A stretch of 64,000 nucleotides of DNA, taken from contig NZ_MVDI01000001.1 of assembly GCF_002939305.1 (NCBI RefSeq), forward strand, positions 1,612,001-1,676,000, written 5' to 3'. The notes under the pieces are model-generated. The model worked only from the letters and a program-made list of their open reading frames with translations. It searched no databases and was not told the DNA's origin. Below, piece by piece: positions 55,282 through 64,000 of this stretch. The position numbers were made by a program, and so were the translations under genes. Each line of letters starts with the position of its first letter. Positions within the stretch are counted from its first letter, which is position 1. Source of the stretch: Chroococcidiopsis sp. TS-821 (GTDB taxonomy: Bacteria; Cyanobacteriota; Cyanobacteriia; Cyanobacteriales; Chroococcidiopsidaceae).

Positions 55282-56451
55282 TTATGGCATAGCAACGCGT
55301 GGTAAGCGATGTTTGAAACCGCAAAGAATTTCCCACGAAATCGTATTTAACTGATTTGCCCAGTCGTCGGCTGAAATTTTTTCGTCTCCATCCTCACCAA
55401 GTAGCGTCACAACCTCGCCTTCGCGAACATCTGCGATCGCACTAACATCCAACATCAGTTGATCCATCGTAATTGCACCAATTTGCGGAACTCGCTGACC
55501 GCGAATTAATACTGTCATGTGATTCGATAAGTTGCGCGGAACTCCATCTGCATAACCAATACCAACGACAGCTAACTGCATTGCGCGATCGCTCACAAAT
55601 TTATGACCGTAACTGACTCCGGTTCCTGCAGGAATTGATTTGACTTGTGTGATGCGTGCTTTGACTTGCATAACCGGCTTGAGGTCAATCACCGATAGAT
55701 GCGCAGCGGGATACAGTCCGTACATTGCTAAACCAACACGAACCATATCGTAGTGTAAATCTGGGGCGGTGAGCGTCGCAGCTGAATTTGCCAAATGCAA
55801 CGCAGGTTGAGCGTGCTTGTGCTGAAATTGTCGAGTTGAGCGTTTGAGACGCGCGATCGCCTGCTCAAAATTTTGCTGTTGCTGCCTTAAAATTGTTTGG
55901 TCGAGGCTTTCTGCGGTTGCTAAGTGCGAATAAATACTGGCAATTTTTAAGTTAGGTAACCCTTGAATTAACTGGACAAACTCGACAGCTTGTTGCCAAG
56001 GTGGTCCAAGTCGTGACATTCCTGTATCGAGTTTGAGGTGTACAGGTAATGCTTGATTCGTTGATTTCAATGTCTCCGCAAAAACAAGTGCTTGCTTGAA
56101 GCTACATAGTGTCGGCTGAAGTTGCCAATGCGCGATCGCTTTGATTTGTTCTGGCGCGTGCACTGCGCCTAAAATCAAAATTGGTGCGCTAATTCCTGCT
56201 TCTCGTAACTCGATGCCTTCAGGAACAGTTGCCACTCCTAACCAACTCGCCCCAGCTTGCAACACTGTCTGTGCTACGGTGACAGCCCCATGACCGTAAG
56301 CATCTGCTTTGACAACTGCCATCAATTGCGTTCTTGTAGATAGTAAACTTTTTAGCTGATCGACGTTGTGTGCTAAAGCTCCTAGGCTAATTTCTACCCA
56401 GGCGCGATCGCATCGCATCGTTGCTATTGGTTGCTGCTGACTTAAAGTCAT
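55282..56451 (-). CDS. alr: Alanine racemase
   Basis: PLP enzyme making D-alanine for peptidoglycan, 389 residues from the ATG at 56451, which follows ggagcaaaa. The PLP Lys is in AVVKADAYGHGAV near the N-terminus. The second catalytic base Tyr is in GVSYGHKF, followed by VVGIGYADGVPR. The C-terminal domain ends with ILCGFKHRLPRV. An upstream ATG at 56487 would add twelve residues without family support. The downstream region to 55083 has no terminator that I can see. Confidence 0.95.
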   Translation of the reverse strand: MTLSQQQPIATMRCDRAWVEISLGALAHNVDQLKSLLSTRTQLMAVVKADAYGHGAVTVAQTVLQAGASWLGVATVPEGIELREAGISAPILILGAVHAPEQIKAIAHWQLQPTLCSFKQALVFAETLKSTNQALPVHLKLDTGMSRLGPPWQQAVEFVQLIQGLPNLKIASIYSHLATAESLDQTILRQQQQNFEQAIARLKRSTRQFQHKHAQPALHLANSAATLTAPDLHYDMVRVGLAMYGLYPAAHLSVIDLKPVMQVKARITQVKSIPAGTGVSYGHKFVSDRAMQLAVVGIGYADGVPRNLSNHMTVLIRGQRVPQIGAITMDQLMLDVSAIADVREGEVVTLLGEDGDEKISADDWANQLNTISWEILCGFKHRLPRVAMP

Positions 56452-56703
56452 TTTTGCTCCTCCACATCCACACTCGAATGAAAGCACTCGGCATTTAGCG
56501 CTCGGCTATTCGTTGATTTGATTAGGAAGTGTAGCTTTCAAACTGTGATTGTCACAAGTCCTGCTTGAATTTATAAACCTGTAAGTGCAAGTTTTCCTGG
56601 CAATATGTCTGTAAAAGAATTGACCGGACTTGCCGCTAAAGGCTGCATAGCGTGGTGTAGTTGTGTTACTATCTGTAAAAAATATTGGCTTGAGCGACCA
56701 TCA

Positions 56704-57201
56704 ATGGCTAAGGTTCTAGTCCTGAACGCCTCTTACGAACCGCTCAATATTACGAGCTGGCGGCGCGCAGTTGTTCTGTTAATCAAAGGCAAAGCTGAGC
56801 AGGTAGAACATAACGGTAAGCATCTCTATGCCGATTTTCCCCTGCCAACTGTTATCCGGCTGCGTCACTACGTACGAGTGCCTTATAAAGAAATTCCTTT
56901 AACTCGCCGTAATATTCTTCACCGTGACAGCCATACGTGTCAATATTGCGGCTATACAGGAGATGACCTAACGCTGGATCACGTTGTACCGCGATCGCGC
57001 GGCGGGGGTGATGCGTGGGAAAATATCGTTACCGCCTGCGTTCGTTGCAACGTCAAAAAAGGCAATCGCACTCCCCATGAAGCGCATATGTACCTTCATC
57101 ATCTTCCCCGTAAACCTTACAGTAGCTTGTATTTTGAAGTTAGCAAGCATCTCAAAAGTGGGTTACATGATGAATGGCAAAAATACATTATTGGTCTTTA
57201 A
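56704..57201 (+). CDS. HNH endonuclease
   Basis: A 165-residue protein of a type widespread in cyanobacteria, starting MAKVLVLNASYEPLNITSWR. The HNH zinc-finger nuclease motif is intact: HTCQYCGYTGDDLTLDHVVP, then GGDAWENIVTACVRCNVKKG with CxxC pairs at both sides. The ATG at 56704 is the conserved family start; an earlier ATG at 56605 adds 33 unrelated residues. Its biological role is not established; the family is chromosomal rather than intron-borne. Confidence 0.9.
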   Translation: MAKVLVLNASYEPLNITSWRRAVVLLIKGKAEQVEHNGKHLYADFPLPTVIRLRHYVRVPYKEIPLTRRNILHRDSHTCQYCGYTGDDLTLDHVVPRSRGGGDAWENIVTACVRCNVKKGNRTPHEAHMYLHHLPRKPYSSLYFEVSKHLKSGLHDEWQKYIIGL

Positions 57202-57505
57202 ATCATAAATAAATTGTAGTTTTAAGTGCTCGTTGTTTTTATATTCTTAATCATGCTTGGCTAAGTTCAATTAAGTATTAGTACTTAATAAAATGGAGAA
57301 GGGATTGAATACAAAGCAATTTACGGTGTAAGTCAATCGCAACTTTTAATACAGAATTTACCTCCAAAAAGAAATAGGCTTGAAGGATCAGTGTCGCACG
57401 CCCAAATTTTTGCGACAATTAGTAGTGTGTAGCCTCAATAGCTAGTTAATATCAAAAAGTTATTGACTGCCTCAATCGCGCCTCACACTCACAAAAATTC
57501 AGTTT
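57202..57505. other. Gap between HNH and DHH genes
   Basis: About 300 bp, AT-rich, no gene, repeat or RNA recognised. The DHH gene promoter is expected here. Confidence 0.35.
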
Positions 57506-58774
57506 ATGAATTTGAATTCGTCTCACTTGTCAAATAGTTCGTACCCTCAAGAGCTGACAGAAGATCCTCATTTAGTAGCAACGGTGGAATTACCGGCTCC
57601 TGATACCTCCCCAATTGCCACGAGTGAACTGGGCAACTATCAAGCCCAGCGCAATCACTCTTTGATAATGCAAAAAGCAGATGCGTTGCGGCAAACCTTA
57701 GAACAACATCGGCAAGAGCGTCAGCTTGTCATTCTACAGGATTTTCCCGACCCAGACGCGCTTTCGAGTGCTTGGACTTATCAATTAATCGCGCAGGAAT
57801 ACGAAATTCACTGTGATATTGTCTATGCTGGTACGCTCAGTCATCAAGAAAACATTGCGCTTGTTAAGTTGACTGGCTTACCTGCACAACGCTGGACAGT
57901 ACAGGCAGCTAAAAGCAAAGATTTATCAATGTACACAGGTTGTGCTCTGATCGATAATCAGGGAACAACGAGCCAGCTACTATCAGTTGTCCAAGAAAGT
58001 GGAATTCCAATTACAGCAATTATTGACCATCATAGTTTCCAGGGAGATTTAAAAGCCGAGTTTATTGATTTGCGCCCGACGGTTCGCGCCACAGCAACAA
58101 TTTTTACGCAATATCTCCAAGCAGGATTACTCAAACTCGATAGTAGTGTTGCCCAGCACATCAAGTGTGCGACTGCATTAATGCATGGTTTGCGTTCAGA
58201 TACAGACCGCTTAATGCAAGCCCAAGAAGAAGATTTTTTAGCGGCTGCCTATCTCAGTCGGTTTTATGACGCGCAGTTACTCAACGCCATTTTACAAGCA
58301 AATCGCTCAAAACGCGTCATGGACGTCATCGAGCGATCGCTAAAAAACCGCATAGTGCAAAATAACTTCTCCATCGCAGGTGTAGGTTACCTACGCTATG
58401 ATGACCGCGACGCCATCCCCCAAGCGGCAGATTTTCTGGTAACAGAAGAAAACGTACACACCGCAGTTGTTTACGGAATTGTGCACGACGAAGACGAAGA
58501 ACTCGAAATTGTTGTCGGTTCGTTACGCACAACAAAACTAACACTAGACCCTGATGAGTTTATCAAAGAAGCATTTGGACAAGATAGTCACGGACGCTTT
58601 TTTGGTGGTGGTCGGACAAGTGCGGGAGGTTTTGAAATCCCAATTGGTTTTCTGTCGGGGTATATCGAAACATCAGAGTACGCTAAGAAAAAGTGGGAAG
58701 TCTTTGACGCTCAAATCAAACAAAAACTCTTGCGGCTTGTCAACCCCAAAGATAATCCAATTCAAACCGAATAA
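57506..58774 (+). CDS. DHH family phosphoesterase (NrnA-like)
   Basis: A 422-residue DHH/DHHA1 protein related to NrnA, which degrades nano-RNA and can dephosphorylate pAp. Metal-binding motifs are DFPDPDALSSA, CALIDNQG, the DHH signature in IIDHHSFQGD, and GLRSDTDRL. The substrate-binding DHHA1 end is DSHGRFFGGGRTSAGGFEIP. A 75-residue N-terminal extension precedes the domain. Oligoribonuclease activity is inferred from the family. sixA follows 52 bp later. Confidence 0.88.
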   Translation: MNLNSSHLSNSSYPQELTEDPHLVATVELPAPDTSPIATSELGNYQAQRNHSLIMQKADALRQTLEQHRQERQLVILQDFPDPDALSSAWTYQLIAQEYEIHCDIVYAGTLSHQENIALVKLTGLPAQRWTVQAAKSKDLSMYTGCALIDNQGTTSQLLSVVQESGIPITAIIDHHSFQGDLKAEFIDLRPTVRATATIFTQYLQAGLLKLDSSVAQHIKCATALMHGLRSDTDRLMQAQEEDFLAAAYLSRFYDAQLLNAILQANRSKRVMDVIERSLKNRIVQNNFSIAGVGYLRYDDRDAIPQAADFLVTEENVHTAVVYGIVHDEDEELEIVVGSLRTTKLTLDPDEFIKEAFGQDSHGRFFGGGRTSAGGFEIPIGFLSGYIETSEYAKKKWEVFDAQIKQKLLRLVNPKDNPIQTE

Positions 58775-58826
58775 AGTAAGACAAACAAGCTGAGTGTCCT
58801 ACCCGTAGCCTACGACTATAACAGCA

Positions 58827-59318
58827 GTGGAAATCTATTTGATTCGGCACGGCATCGCGCAAGAAAGAGAAATTGGTATCCCCGATGAAGCGCGATCGCT
58901 GACTACTAAAGGGCAAGATAAAACGCGACAAGTGGCAGCACGCTTGTACGAGTTAGGCGTGCGGTTTGATGTGATATTGACGAGTCCTTTGGTGCGATCG
59001 CGGCAAACTGCAGAAATTTTGCATCAGTACAAACTAAGTCAGAACATGACTGAATCAGCTCTCCTTGCGCCTGACGGTAGTATCTATGATTGGTTAGCCT
59101 GGTTCAAAGCGCAACAATACCCCCAAGCAACACAATTAGCCCTCGTCGGTCATCAACCAAATTTAGGACAATGGGCAGAAATTCTTGTATGGGGAGAAGA
59201 CCGTGCTAAGCTAATACTAAAAAAAGCAGGTATCATTGGGTTAGCGCTACCAGAAACAGAAGTACTTATTGGTCAAGCCCAGTTATTTTGGTTGACTCCA
59301 CCAAAGTTTTTGTTATAA
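58827..59318 (+). CDS. sixA: Phosphohistidine phosphatase SixA
   Basis: Histidine phosphatase of 163 residues starting at GTG (MEIYLIRHGIAQE). The RHG catalytic motif is at the start, a second Arg in SPLVRSRQTAEIL, and the second His in ALVGHQPNLGQWAE. Short length and these motifs match SixA, which dephosphorylates histidine-phosphotransfer proteins. It lies 52 bp after the DHH gene and may share its transcript. Confidence 0.9.
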   Translation: MEIYLIRHGIAQEREIGIPDEARSLTTKGQDKTRQVAARLYELGVRFDVILTSPLVRSRQTAEILHQYKLSQNMTESALLAPDGSIYDWLAWFKAQQYPQATQLALVGHQPNLGQWAEILVWGEDRAKLILKKAGIIGLALPETEVLIGQAQLFWLTPPKFLL

Positions 59319-59575
59319 CCAAGAACAAGGTCAGGGATAAAGGGTTAGAGGTCAGGAAAAGACTCATTTTCAGAGGTTCGATGTAGCTTTAGTCGTAAAG
59401 AGAGCATTATATTTAGATGGATACGCAACGCGTTCGCATCCAATTTCTAGTTGCAAAATGTTCCCTAACCTCTGACCCCGCCAAAAGATAATTCTGGTAA
59501 AAAGAGCGACACATCACCAGTTTCTGGTAAGTTAGCGTAGAGTATTGTACTGAAACACAAGCAGCTGGTGTAGCC

Positions 59576-60712
59576 ATGTCCGTCTGCGAATTTAAGCCAG
59601 GTTTAGAAGGCATTCCCGCCGCCCAATCTAGTATTAGCTTTGTCAATGGACAAGAAGGAATACTGGAGTATCGCGGTATCCGCATTGAAGACCTTGCGGA
59701 GAATAGTACCTTTTTGGAAACAGCATATCTTTTGATTTGGGGTAAGCTGCCCACAAAAGATGAATTGATGGAATTTGAACGCGAAGTTCGCTATCACCGT
59801 CGGATCAAATATCGCATTCGGGATATGATGAAGAGCTTTCCTGAAAGCGGTCATCCGATGGACGCATTACAAGCTTCCGCCGCCGCACTTGGTTTATTTT
59901 ATTCTCGCCGCGACCTAGATAACCCTGTTTATATTCGGGATGCGGTCGTTCGACTCCTCGCAACAATTCCCACAATGGTTGCCGCGTTTCAGTTGATGCG
60001 CAAAGGTAATGACCCAGTACGCCCGCGCGACGATTTAGATTACTCGGCAAACTTTCTTTATATGCTCAGCGAACGCGAACCCGACCCACTAATGGCAAGG
60101 GTTTTTGATGTTTGCTTAACACTTCATGCCGAGCATACCATGAATGCTTCGACATTCTCGGCGCGAGTTACTGCTTCGACACTTACCGATCCTTACGCAG
60201 TTGTTGCTTCCGCAGTCGGAACCTTAGGGGGACCCTTACACGGTGGTGCCAATGAAGAAGTGATCGGCATGCTAGAAGAAATTGGCTCGGTAGAAAATGT
60301 GCGCCCCTATTTAGAAGATCGGCTGCAACGCAAAGCAAAAATTATGGGCTTTGGACATCGCGTTTACAAAGTCAAAGACCCAAGGGCAACTATTTTGCAA
60401 AAGCTTGCCGAGCAGATGTTTGATAAGTTCGGCTACGACAAGTACTACGATATTGCAGTTGAATTAGAGCGCGCGATCGCTGAAAAACTCGGTCACAAAG
60501 GAATTTATCCCAATGTTGACTTTTATTCGGGATTAGTGTATAGGAAAATGGGAATTCCTACAGACTTATTTACGCCAGTGTTTGCGATCGCCCGCGTTGC
60601 TGGTTGGTTAGCGCACTGGAAAGAACAAATCGCCGAAAATCGTATTTTCCGTCCTACCCAGGTATACACGGGTGACCATAACGTTCCTTATATACCAATC
60701 GAGCAACGTTGA
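59576..60712 (+). CDS. gltA: Citrate synthase
   Basis: Hexameric-type short citrate synthase of 378 residues, condensing acetyl-CoA and oxaloacetate. Catalytic segments: SFVNGQEGILEYRG at the start, LTLHAEHTMNASTF, GGPLHGGANEEV with the first catalytic His, GFGHRVYKVKDPRA with the second, and NVDFYSGLVYRKMG with the catalytic Asp. It sits upstream of ndhA-I-G-E, an arrangement I recall from other cyanobacteria. A dispersed repeat separates them. Confidence 0.95.
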   Translation: MSVCEFKPGLEGIPAAQSSISFVNGQEGILEYRGIRIEDLAENSTFLETAYLLIWGKLPTKDELMEFEREVRYHRRIKYRIRDMMKSFPESGHPMDALQASAAALGLFYSRRDLDNPVYIRDAVVRLLATIPTMVAAFQLMRKGNDPVRPRDDLDYSANFLYMLSEREPDPLMARVFDVCLTLHAEHTMNASTFSARVTASTLTDPYAVVASAVGTLGGPLHGGANEEVIGMLEEIGSVENVRPYLEDRLQRKAKIMGFGHRVYKVKDPRATILQKLAEQMFDKFGYDKYYDIAVELERAIAEKLGHKGIYPNVDFYSGLVYRKMGIPTDLFTPVFAIARVAGWLAHWKEQIAENRIFRPTQVYTGDHNVPYIPIEQR

Positions 60713-60721
60713 AAGAGGGGT

Positions 60722-60835
60722 GAGGGGTAAGTGACTAGTAGTTAGCGATCGGTGGTGAGTTATGAGTTTTGAATAGATAGAAAGTATTCTTTCTCTGCTC
60801 CTCTGCGTCTTCTGCCCCCTGCTTTTCCTGCTATG
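60722..60835 (-). repeat. Dispersed intergenic repeat, copy 2
   Basis: Read on the minus strand it gives gcagaggagcagagaaagaa, tcaaaactcataactca, taactactagtcact and tacccctcacccctc, the order of the copy at 3250-3362. It follows the citrate synthase stop directly. The rest of the 60713-61039 gap has no gene; a HIP1-like octamer lies near 61004. Confidence 0.65.
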
Positions 60836-61039
60836 GATAGCAAAACTAAACACAAGTATAAGTAGAATTTCTTAGTGAAGGTTTTTGGGAGCTAACCAGA
60901 GAACGATATACTAGGCATTGAAAGGTAAAAATATCTTCACAATCAAGATATTCCTGAACAAAGTAGGGAGTAAATTTACAAATATTAACTACAGCGGCGA
61001 TGGCGATCGCCATCATGCGACAACTTCACCACAGAAAAC

Positions 61040-62158
61040 ATGAGTACAGGAATTGATCTCCAAGGAAGTTTCATCAAATCGCTGATCGACTTAGGGCTAC
61101 CGGCAGGCGCAGCCAAAGCTATTTGGATGCCAGTCCCGATGGTATTAATGTTAATTGGCGCGACTGTAGGAGTACTAGTAACCATTTGGCAAGAACGGAA
61201 GATTTCAGCAGCCGCCCAACAGCGCATTGGTCCTGAATTTATGGGGCCGTTTGGCTTATTATCTCCAGTCGCCGATGGTATCAAGTTCGTATTTAAAGAA
61301 GACGTCATCCCTGCCAAGTCTGACCCTTGGTTATTTACTTTAGGACCAATTATTGTCGTCCTTCCAGTCTTTTTGTCTTATCTGATTGTGCCGTTTGGCG
61401 AAAATCTGGCAATTACAAACGTGGCCACAGGAGTCTTTTTGTGGATTGCGTTATCGAGCGTGCAACCGATTGGATTGCTGATGTCAGGCTATGCGTCAAA
61501 CAACAAATACTCACTACTCGGCGGTTTGCGGGCAGCTGCACAATCAATCAGCTATGAAATTCCCCTAGCGCTTGCAGTCCTTGCGGTCGCTATGATGTCG
61601 AATAGCCTTAGTAGCATCGATATTGTTGAACAGCAATCAGGCTATGGTATTTTGGGTTGGAATGTCTGGCGACAGCCAATCGGATTCATTATCTTCTGGA
61701 TTGCGGCGTTAGCAGAATGCGAACGAATGCCTTTCGACTTACCCGAAGCCGAAGAAGAACTTGTTGCAGGTTATCAAACCGAATACGCAGGGATGAAGTT
61801 TGCGCTGTACTACGTTGCTTCCTACGTTAACTTGGTACTGTCAGCGCTCCTTGTCACAGTTTTGTATTTAGGCGGTTGGGAATCTCCGATTCCGATCGAA
61901 TTGATTGCCGGATGGTTGGGCATCAGCGAAGCAAGTCCTTGGTTAGACATTGTAGACGCCTCGTTAGGCATCACAATGACCGTACTCAAAGCCTACTTTC
62001 TTGTTTTTACAGCAATTTTACTACGCTGGACGGTACCTAGAGTACGCATTGACCAGTTACTCGATTTAGGATGGAAGTTTTTGCTACCCGTGAGTTTGGC
62101 AAATCTACTGTTAACCGCAGCCTTGAAGCTTGCCTTTCCCGCTGCCTTTGGTGGATAG
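61040..62158 (+). CDS. ndhA: NDH-1 subunit 1 (NdhA)
   Basis: Membrane subunit forming the junction of the NDH-1 arms and part of the quinone site, 372 residues with about eight helices. Key segments: [40 protein letters not shown], and [20 protein letters not shown] with [16 protein letters not shown]. It begins the A-I-G-E block and has normal cyanobacterial length. Confidence 0.96.
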   Translation: MSTGIDLQGSFIKSLIDLGLPAGAAKAIWMPVPMVLMLIGATVGVLVTIWQERKISAAAQQRIGPEFMGPFGLLSPVADGIKFVFKEDVIPAKSDPWLFTLGPIIVVLPVFLSYLIVPFGENLAITNVATGVFLWIALSSVQPIGLLMSGYASNNKYSLLGGLRAAAQSISYEIPLALAVLAVAMMSNSLSSIDIVEQQSGYGILGWNVWRQPIGFIIFWIAALAECERMPFDLPEAEEELVAGYQTEYAGMKFALYYVASYVNLVLSALLVTVLYLGGWESPIPIELIAGWLGISEASPWLDIVDASLGITMTVLKAYFLVFTAILLRWTVPRVRIDQLLDLGWKFLLPVSLANLLLTAALKLAFPAAFGG

Positions 62159-62201
62159 CAATTAGCTCAGTGCTAAAGCTACATAAAGAGAGAGACACCC
62201 C

Positions 62202-62786
62202 ATGTTAAAGTTCCTCAAACAAGTCGGTGACTACGCAAAAGACGCTGTACAAGCTGGTCGCTATATCGGTCAAGGATTATCTGTTACCTTCGACCACATG
62301 CGGCGTAGACCGGTTACGGTACAATACCCTTACGAAAAACTGATTCCCTCCGAACGCTTCCGAGGTCGTATCCACTTTGAATTTGATAAGTGTATTTCCT
62401 GCGAAGTTTGCGTGCGGGTTTGTCCAATTAATTTACCTGTTGTTGATTGGGAATTCGATAAAGCGAGTAAGAAGAAAAAACTGAAACACTACAGTATCGA
62501 TTTCGGTGTGTGTATCTTCTGCGGTAACTGCGTCGAATATTGTCCGACAAACTGTCTGTCGATGACCGAAGAATACGACTTGTGTACGTACGATCGCCAT
62601 GAGTTAAACTACGACAATGTCGCCTTAGGACGCTTGCCTTATAAAGTCACCGATGACCCAATGGTGACACCGTTGCGCGAACTCGTTTACCTACCCAAAG
62701 GCGTGATGTCACCTCACGATTTACCTGCCAACACTCGTGGCGCGGGTCTACATCCCGAAGAGATTTTAGAACAGCAGGAAAAGTAG
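62202..62786 (+). CDS. ndhI: NDH-1 subunit I (NdhI), 2x[4Fe-4S]
   Basis: Iron-sulfur subunit of 194 residues carrying electrons towards quinone. Two ferredoxin motifs are intact: [20 protein letters not shown] and [20 protein letters not shown]. The C-terminal extension ([20 protein letters not shown]) is typical of the cyanobacterial/plastid form. It is 43 bp after ndhA and is followed by ndhG. Confidence 0.97.
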   Translation: MLKFLKQVGDYAKDAVQAGRYIGQGLSVTFDHMRRRPVTVQYPYEKLIPSERFRGRIHFEFDKCISCEVCVRVCPINLPVVDWEFDKASKKKKLKHYSIDFGVCIFCGNCVEYCPTNCLSMTEEYDLCTYDRHELNYDNVALGRLPYKVTDDPMVTPLRELVYLPKGVMSPHDLPANTRGAGLHPEEILEQQEK

Positions 62787-62881
62787 TATTTTTTTATATA
62801 GAGTGGGTGAGGAGCATTAATTGTTAGTGGAACGCGCCATTAGCAATTCTTCTATTAGCAACTAGCAAAGGACAAAAAGTT

Positions 62882-63523
62882 GTGAATTTAGCTGAAGGAG
62901 TACAAATTGTTTCGTTCGGCATCTTGGCTGTGATGATGATTGGTTCAGCCCTCGGTGTTGTGCTGTTTTCTAACATCGTTTATTCTGCCTTTCTACTGGC
63001 GGGCGTATTTGTCAGTATTTCGGGAATGTATTTGTTGCTCAATGCTGATTTTGTGGCAACAGCCCAAGTGTTAATTTATGTCGGAGCAGTCAATGTATTA
63101 ATCTTGTTTGCCATTATGCTGGTGAACAAGCGCGAAGACTTCAAACCGCTACCAAATGCTTGGGTACGTCCTGTTGTAACCGCAATCGTCTGTGCTGGAC
63201 TATTTGTTTTATTAAGTACAATGGTTTTGGTTACGCCTTGGGCATATTCTACCGAGCCAGTATCTAAGGACACCACGATTGTTTTAATTGGTCAGCACTT
63301 CTTCAGTGACTTTTTGTTGCCTTTTGAGCTAGCATCAGTTCTGCTACTGATGGCAATGGTTGGAGCAATTATCTTGGCACGGCGCGAATTTTTACCCGAC
63401 CAAGTGATGTCACCCGACAAACCGCAGCAACCAGTATTAACATTACCCGAACGCCCCCGCGAGTTAGTGGGAATTTCCAGCGATAAAACGAGTAATTTAG
63501 ATGACGCTCGTCGCAGTCAGTAG
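62882..63523 (+). CDS. ndhG: NDH-1 subunit 6 (NdhG)
   Basis: Membrane subunit of 213 residues with five hydrophobic segments. Family text includes VVLFSNIVYSAFLLAGVFVS, ADFVATAQVLIYVGAVNVLI with the conserved Glu-free helix, and LLLMAMVGAIILARRE. Start is a GTG at 62882 after caaaggac. It is 95 bp downstream of ndhI and before ndhE, with a palindromic terminator-like element at 63549-63569 in between. Confidence 0.95.
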   Translation: MNLAEGVQIVSFGILAVMMIGSALGVVLFSNIVYSAFLLAGVFVSISGMYLLLNADFVATAQVLIYVGAVNVLILFAIMLVNKREDFKPLPNAWVRPVVTAIVCAGLFVLLSTMVLVTPWAYSTEPVSKDTTIVLIGQHFFSDFLLPFELASVLLLMAMVGAIILARREFLPDQVMSPDKPQQPVLTLPERPRELVGISSDKTSNLDDARRSQ

Positions 63524-63548
63524 AGTGACTTAACTGCGTGAAATTTTT

Positions 63549-63569
63549 AGCCTGCGATCGCAGGCTTTT
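63549..63569 (+). terminator. HIP1-centred hairpin between ndhG and ndhE
   Basis: AGCCTGCGATCGCAGGCT is a perfect 18-bp palindrome around the HIP1 octamer, followed by four T. As RNA it would form a strong stem with a small loop. It lies 25 bp after the ndhG stop and 30 bp before the ndhE start, and could act as an attenuator or RNA-end stabiliser. Confidence 0.5.
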
Positions 63570-63599
63570 GTGTATGATTTGGAGGATAAATCGAAAAAT

Positions 63600-63905
63600 A
63601 TGCAACTTCAGTATTTTCTCTTGCTAGCTGCGGCTGTGTTTTGCATTGGAATTTATGGCTTAATTACGAGCCGTAACGCTGTCCGCGTGTTGATGTCGAT
63701 CGAATTGCTACTCAACGCAGTAAATCTCAATTTGATGGCATTTTCTAACTTTTTAGACCCATTAGCGATCAAAGGTCAAGTATTTACAGTATTCGTAATT
63801 ACGGTCGCCGCCGCCGAAGCTGCTGTAGGATTAGCTATCATTCTTGCAATCTATCGCAACCGCGATACTGTAGATATGGAGCAATTCAACCTCTTGAAGT
63901 GGTAA
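63600..63905 (+). CDS. ndhE: NDH-1 subunit 4L (NdhE)
   Basis: Small membrane subunit of 101 residues with three helices: [40 protein letters not shown] with conserved Glu, and [20 protein letters not shown] with the second Glu. The ATG at 63600 gives the conserved start [11 protein letters not shown]; the frame is open ten codons upstream but those residues are not family-like. A ggagga sequence lies about 15 bases before the ATG, rather distant. Confidence 0.95.
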   Translation: MQLQYFLLLAAAVFCIGIYGLITSRNAVRVLMSIELLLNAVNLNLMAFSNFLDPLAIKGQVFTVFVITVAAAEAAVGLAIILAIYRNRDTVDMEQFNLLKW

Positions 63906-63909
63906 GTGC

Positions 63910-64000
63910 GTGCAGCTTAATCAAGTCATTATTGCTCATAAAGCAGGAGATTCACTAAGTAAAAGCTGGGCAGAAAAATGCGCGCGGCAGTTAGAAAGTC
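63910..64000 (+). CDS. nadK: NAD kinase, N-terminal fragment
   Basis: Starts at GTG 63910, four bases after the ndhE stop, and runs off the window after 30 codons. The reading MQLNQVIIAHKAGDSLSKSW then AEKCARQLES matches the beginning of a cyanobacterial NAD(+) kinase that I recall following ndhE. The catalytic GGDG motif would be outside the window. Close spacing indicates cotranscription with the ndh block. Confidence 0.75.
   Translation, partial: MQLNQVIIAHKAGDSLSKSWAEKCARQLES

Noticed and set aside
1-64000. CRISPR arrays, rRNA and tRNA genes
   Set aside because: No regular spacer-repeat pattern and no clear T-arm or acceptor-stem signature was seen in any gap by eye; a covariance-model scan could not be run.

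Overview
The window comes from a cyanobacterial chromosome. It encodes the bilin reductase PcyA, allophycocyanin-B (ApcD), the magnesium chelatase subunit ChlI, a CyanoP-type PsbP protein, the RuBisCO regulator RbcR/Ycf30, an Rre1/Ycf29-type regulator and two separate NDH-1 gene blocks. The octamer GCGATCGC (HIP1) recurs throughout. Intergenic habits (decaying hairpin repeats, tracts like CCCCTCACCCCT) suggest a Chroococcidiopsis/Gloeocapsopsis- or Nostoc-like genome; that placement is an inference and was not tested.

Layout. 1-5.2 kb: start of guaA, then cbiD (minus strand), an MFS permease and moaA (plus), rpsD (minus). 5.3-10 kb: an exported Cys-repeat protein, then an acyl-CoA-dehydrogenase / PIG-L deacetylase / NodS-like methyltransferase run that is translationally coupled and converges on a family 2 glycosyltransferase. 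This is the best candidate for an undescribed pathway. 10.3-14.7 kb: a HAD hydrolase, an ArgRS-like protein without catalytic core, a CRP-family regulator with two tandem CRP-type sites in its upstream gap, and a PstS-like protein. 14.7-19.9 kb: an eroded IS5-type transposase, an AT-rich methyltransferase, a Ser/Thr kinase, rbcR and about 1.1 kb of apparently decayed sequence. 20-24.4 kb: thioredoxin, ndhF and ndhD, closed by a clear terminator. 24.7-27.7 kb: a histidine kinase and response regulator pair with its own terminator.

27.8-39.3 kb is mostly housekeeping: larB, an SNase-like protein, psbP-maf, pcyA, apcD, rlmD, a Uma2 nuclease, an RsbW-like ATPase and asnS. 39.3-42.8 kb: a frameshifted DUF6888-like gene overlapping a DUF6887-like gene, then the sulfate importer sbpA-cysT-cysW without cysA. 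43-50.3 kb: Rre1-like regulator, 2Fe-2S protein, FAD oxidoreductase, chlI, VOC protein and an M48-like membrane protein whose HExxH motif is degenerate. 50.9-59.3 kb: an RRM protein, an SpsA-like glycosyltransferase, two unusual small proteins (one made of exact 19-residue DGERPI repeats), alr, an HNH nuclease, a DHH phosphoesterase and sixA. 59.6-64 kb: citrate synthase, ndhA-ndhI-ndhG-ndhE and the start of an NAD kinase.

Much of the content serves photosynthetic electron flow and carbon metabolism: NDH-1 membrane-arm subunits (F, D, A, G, E) and the NdhI Fe-S subunit, the regulator of CO2 fixation, phycobilisome chromophore and core, chlorophyll branch point, and citrate and sucrose metabolism. 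No rRNA, tRNA, CRISPR array or intact transposon was recognised.
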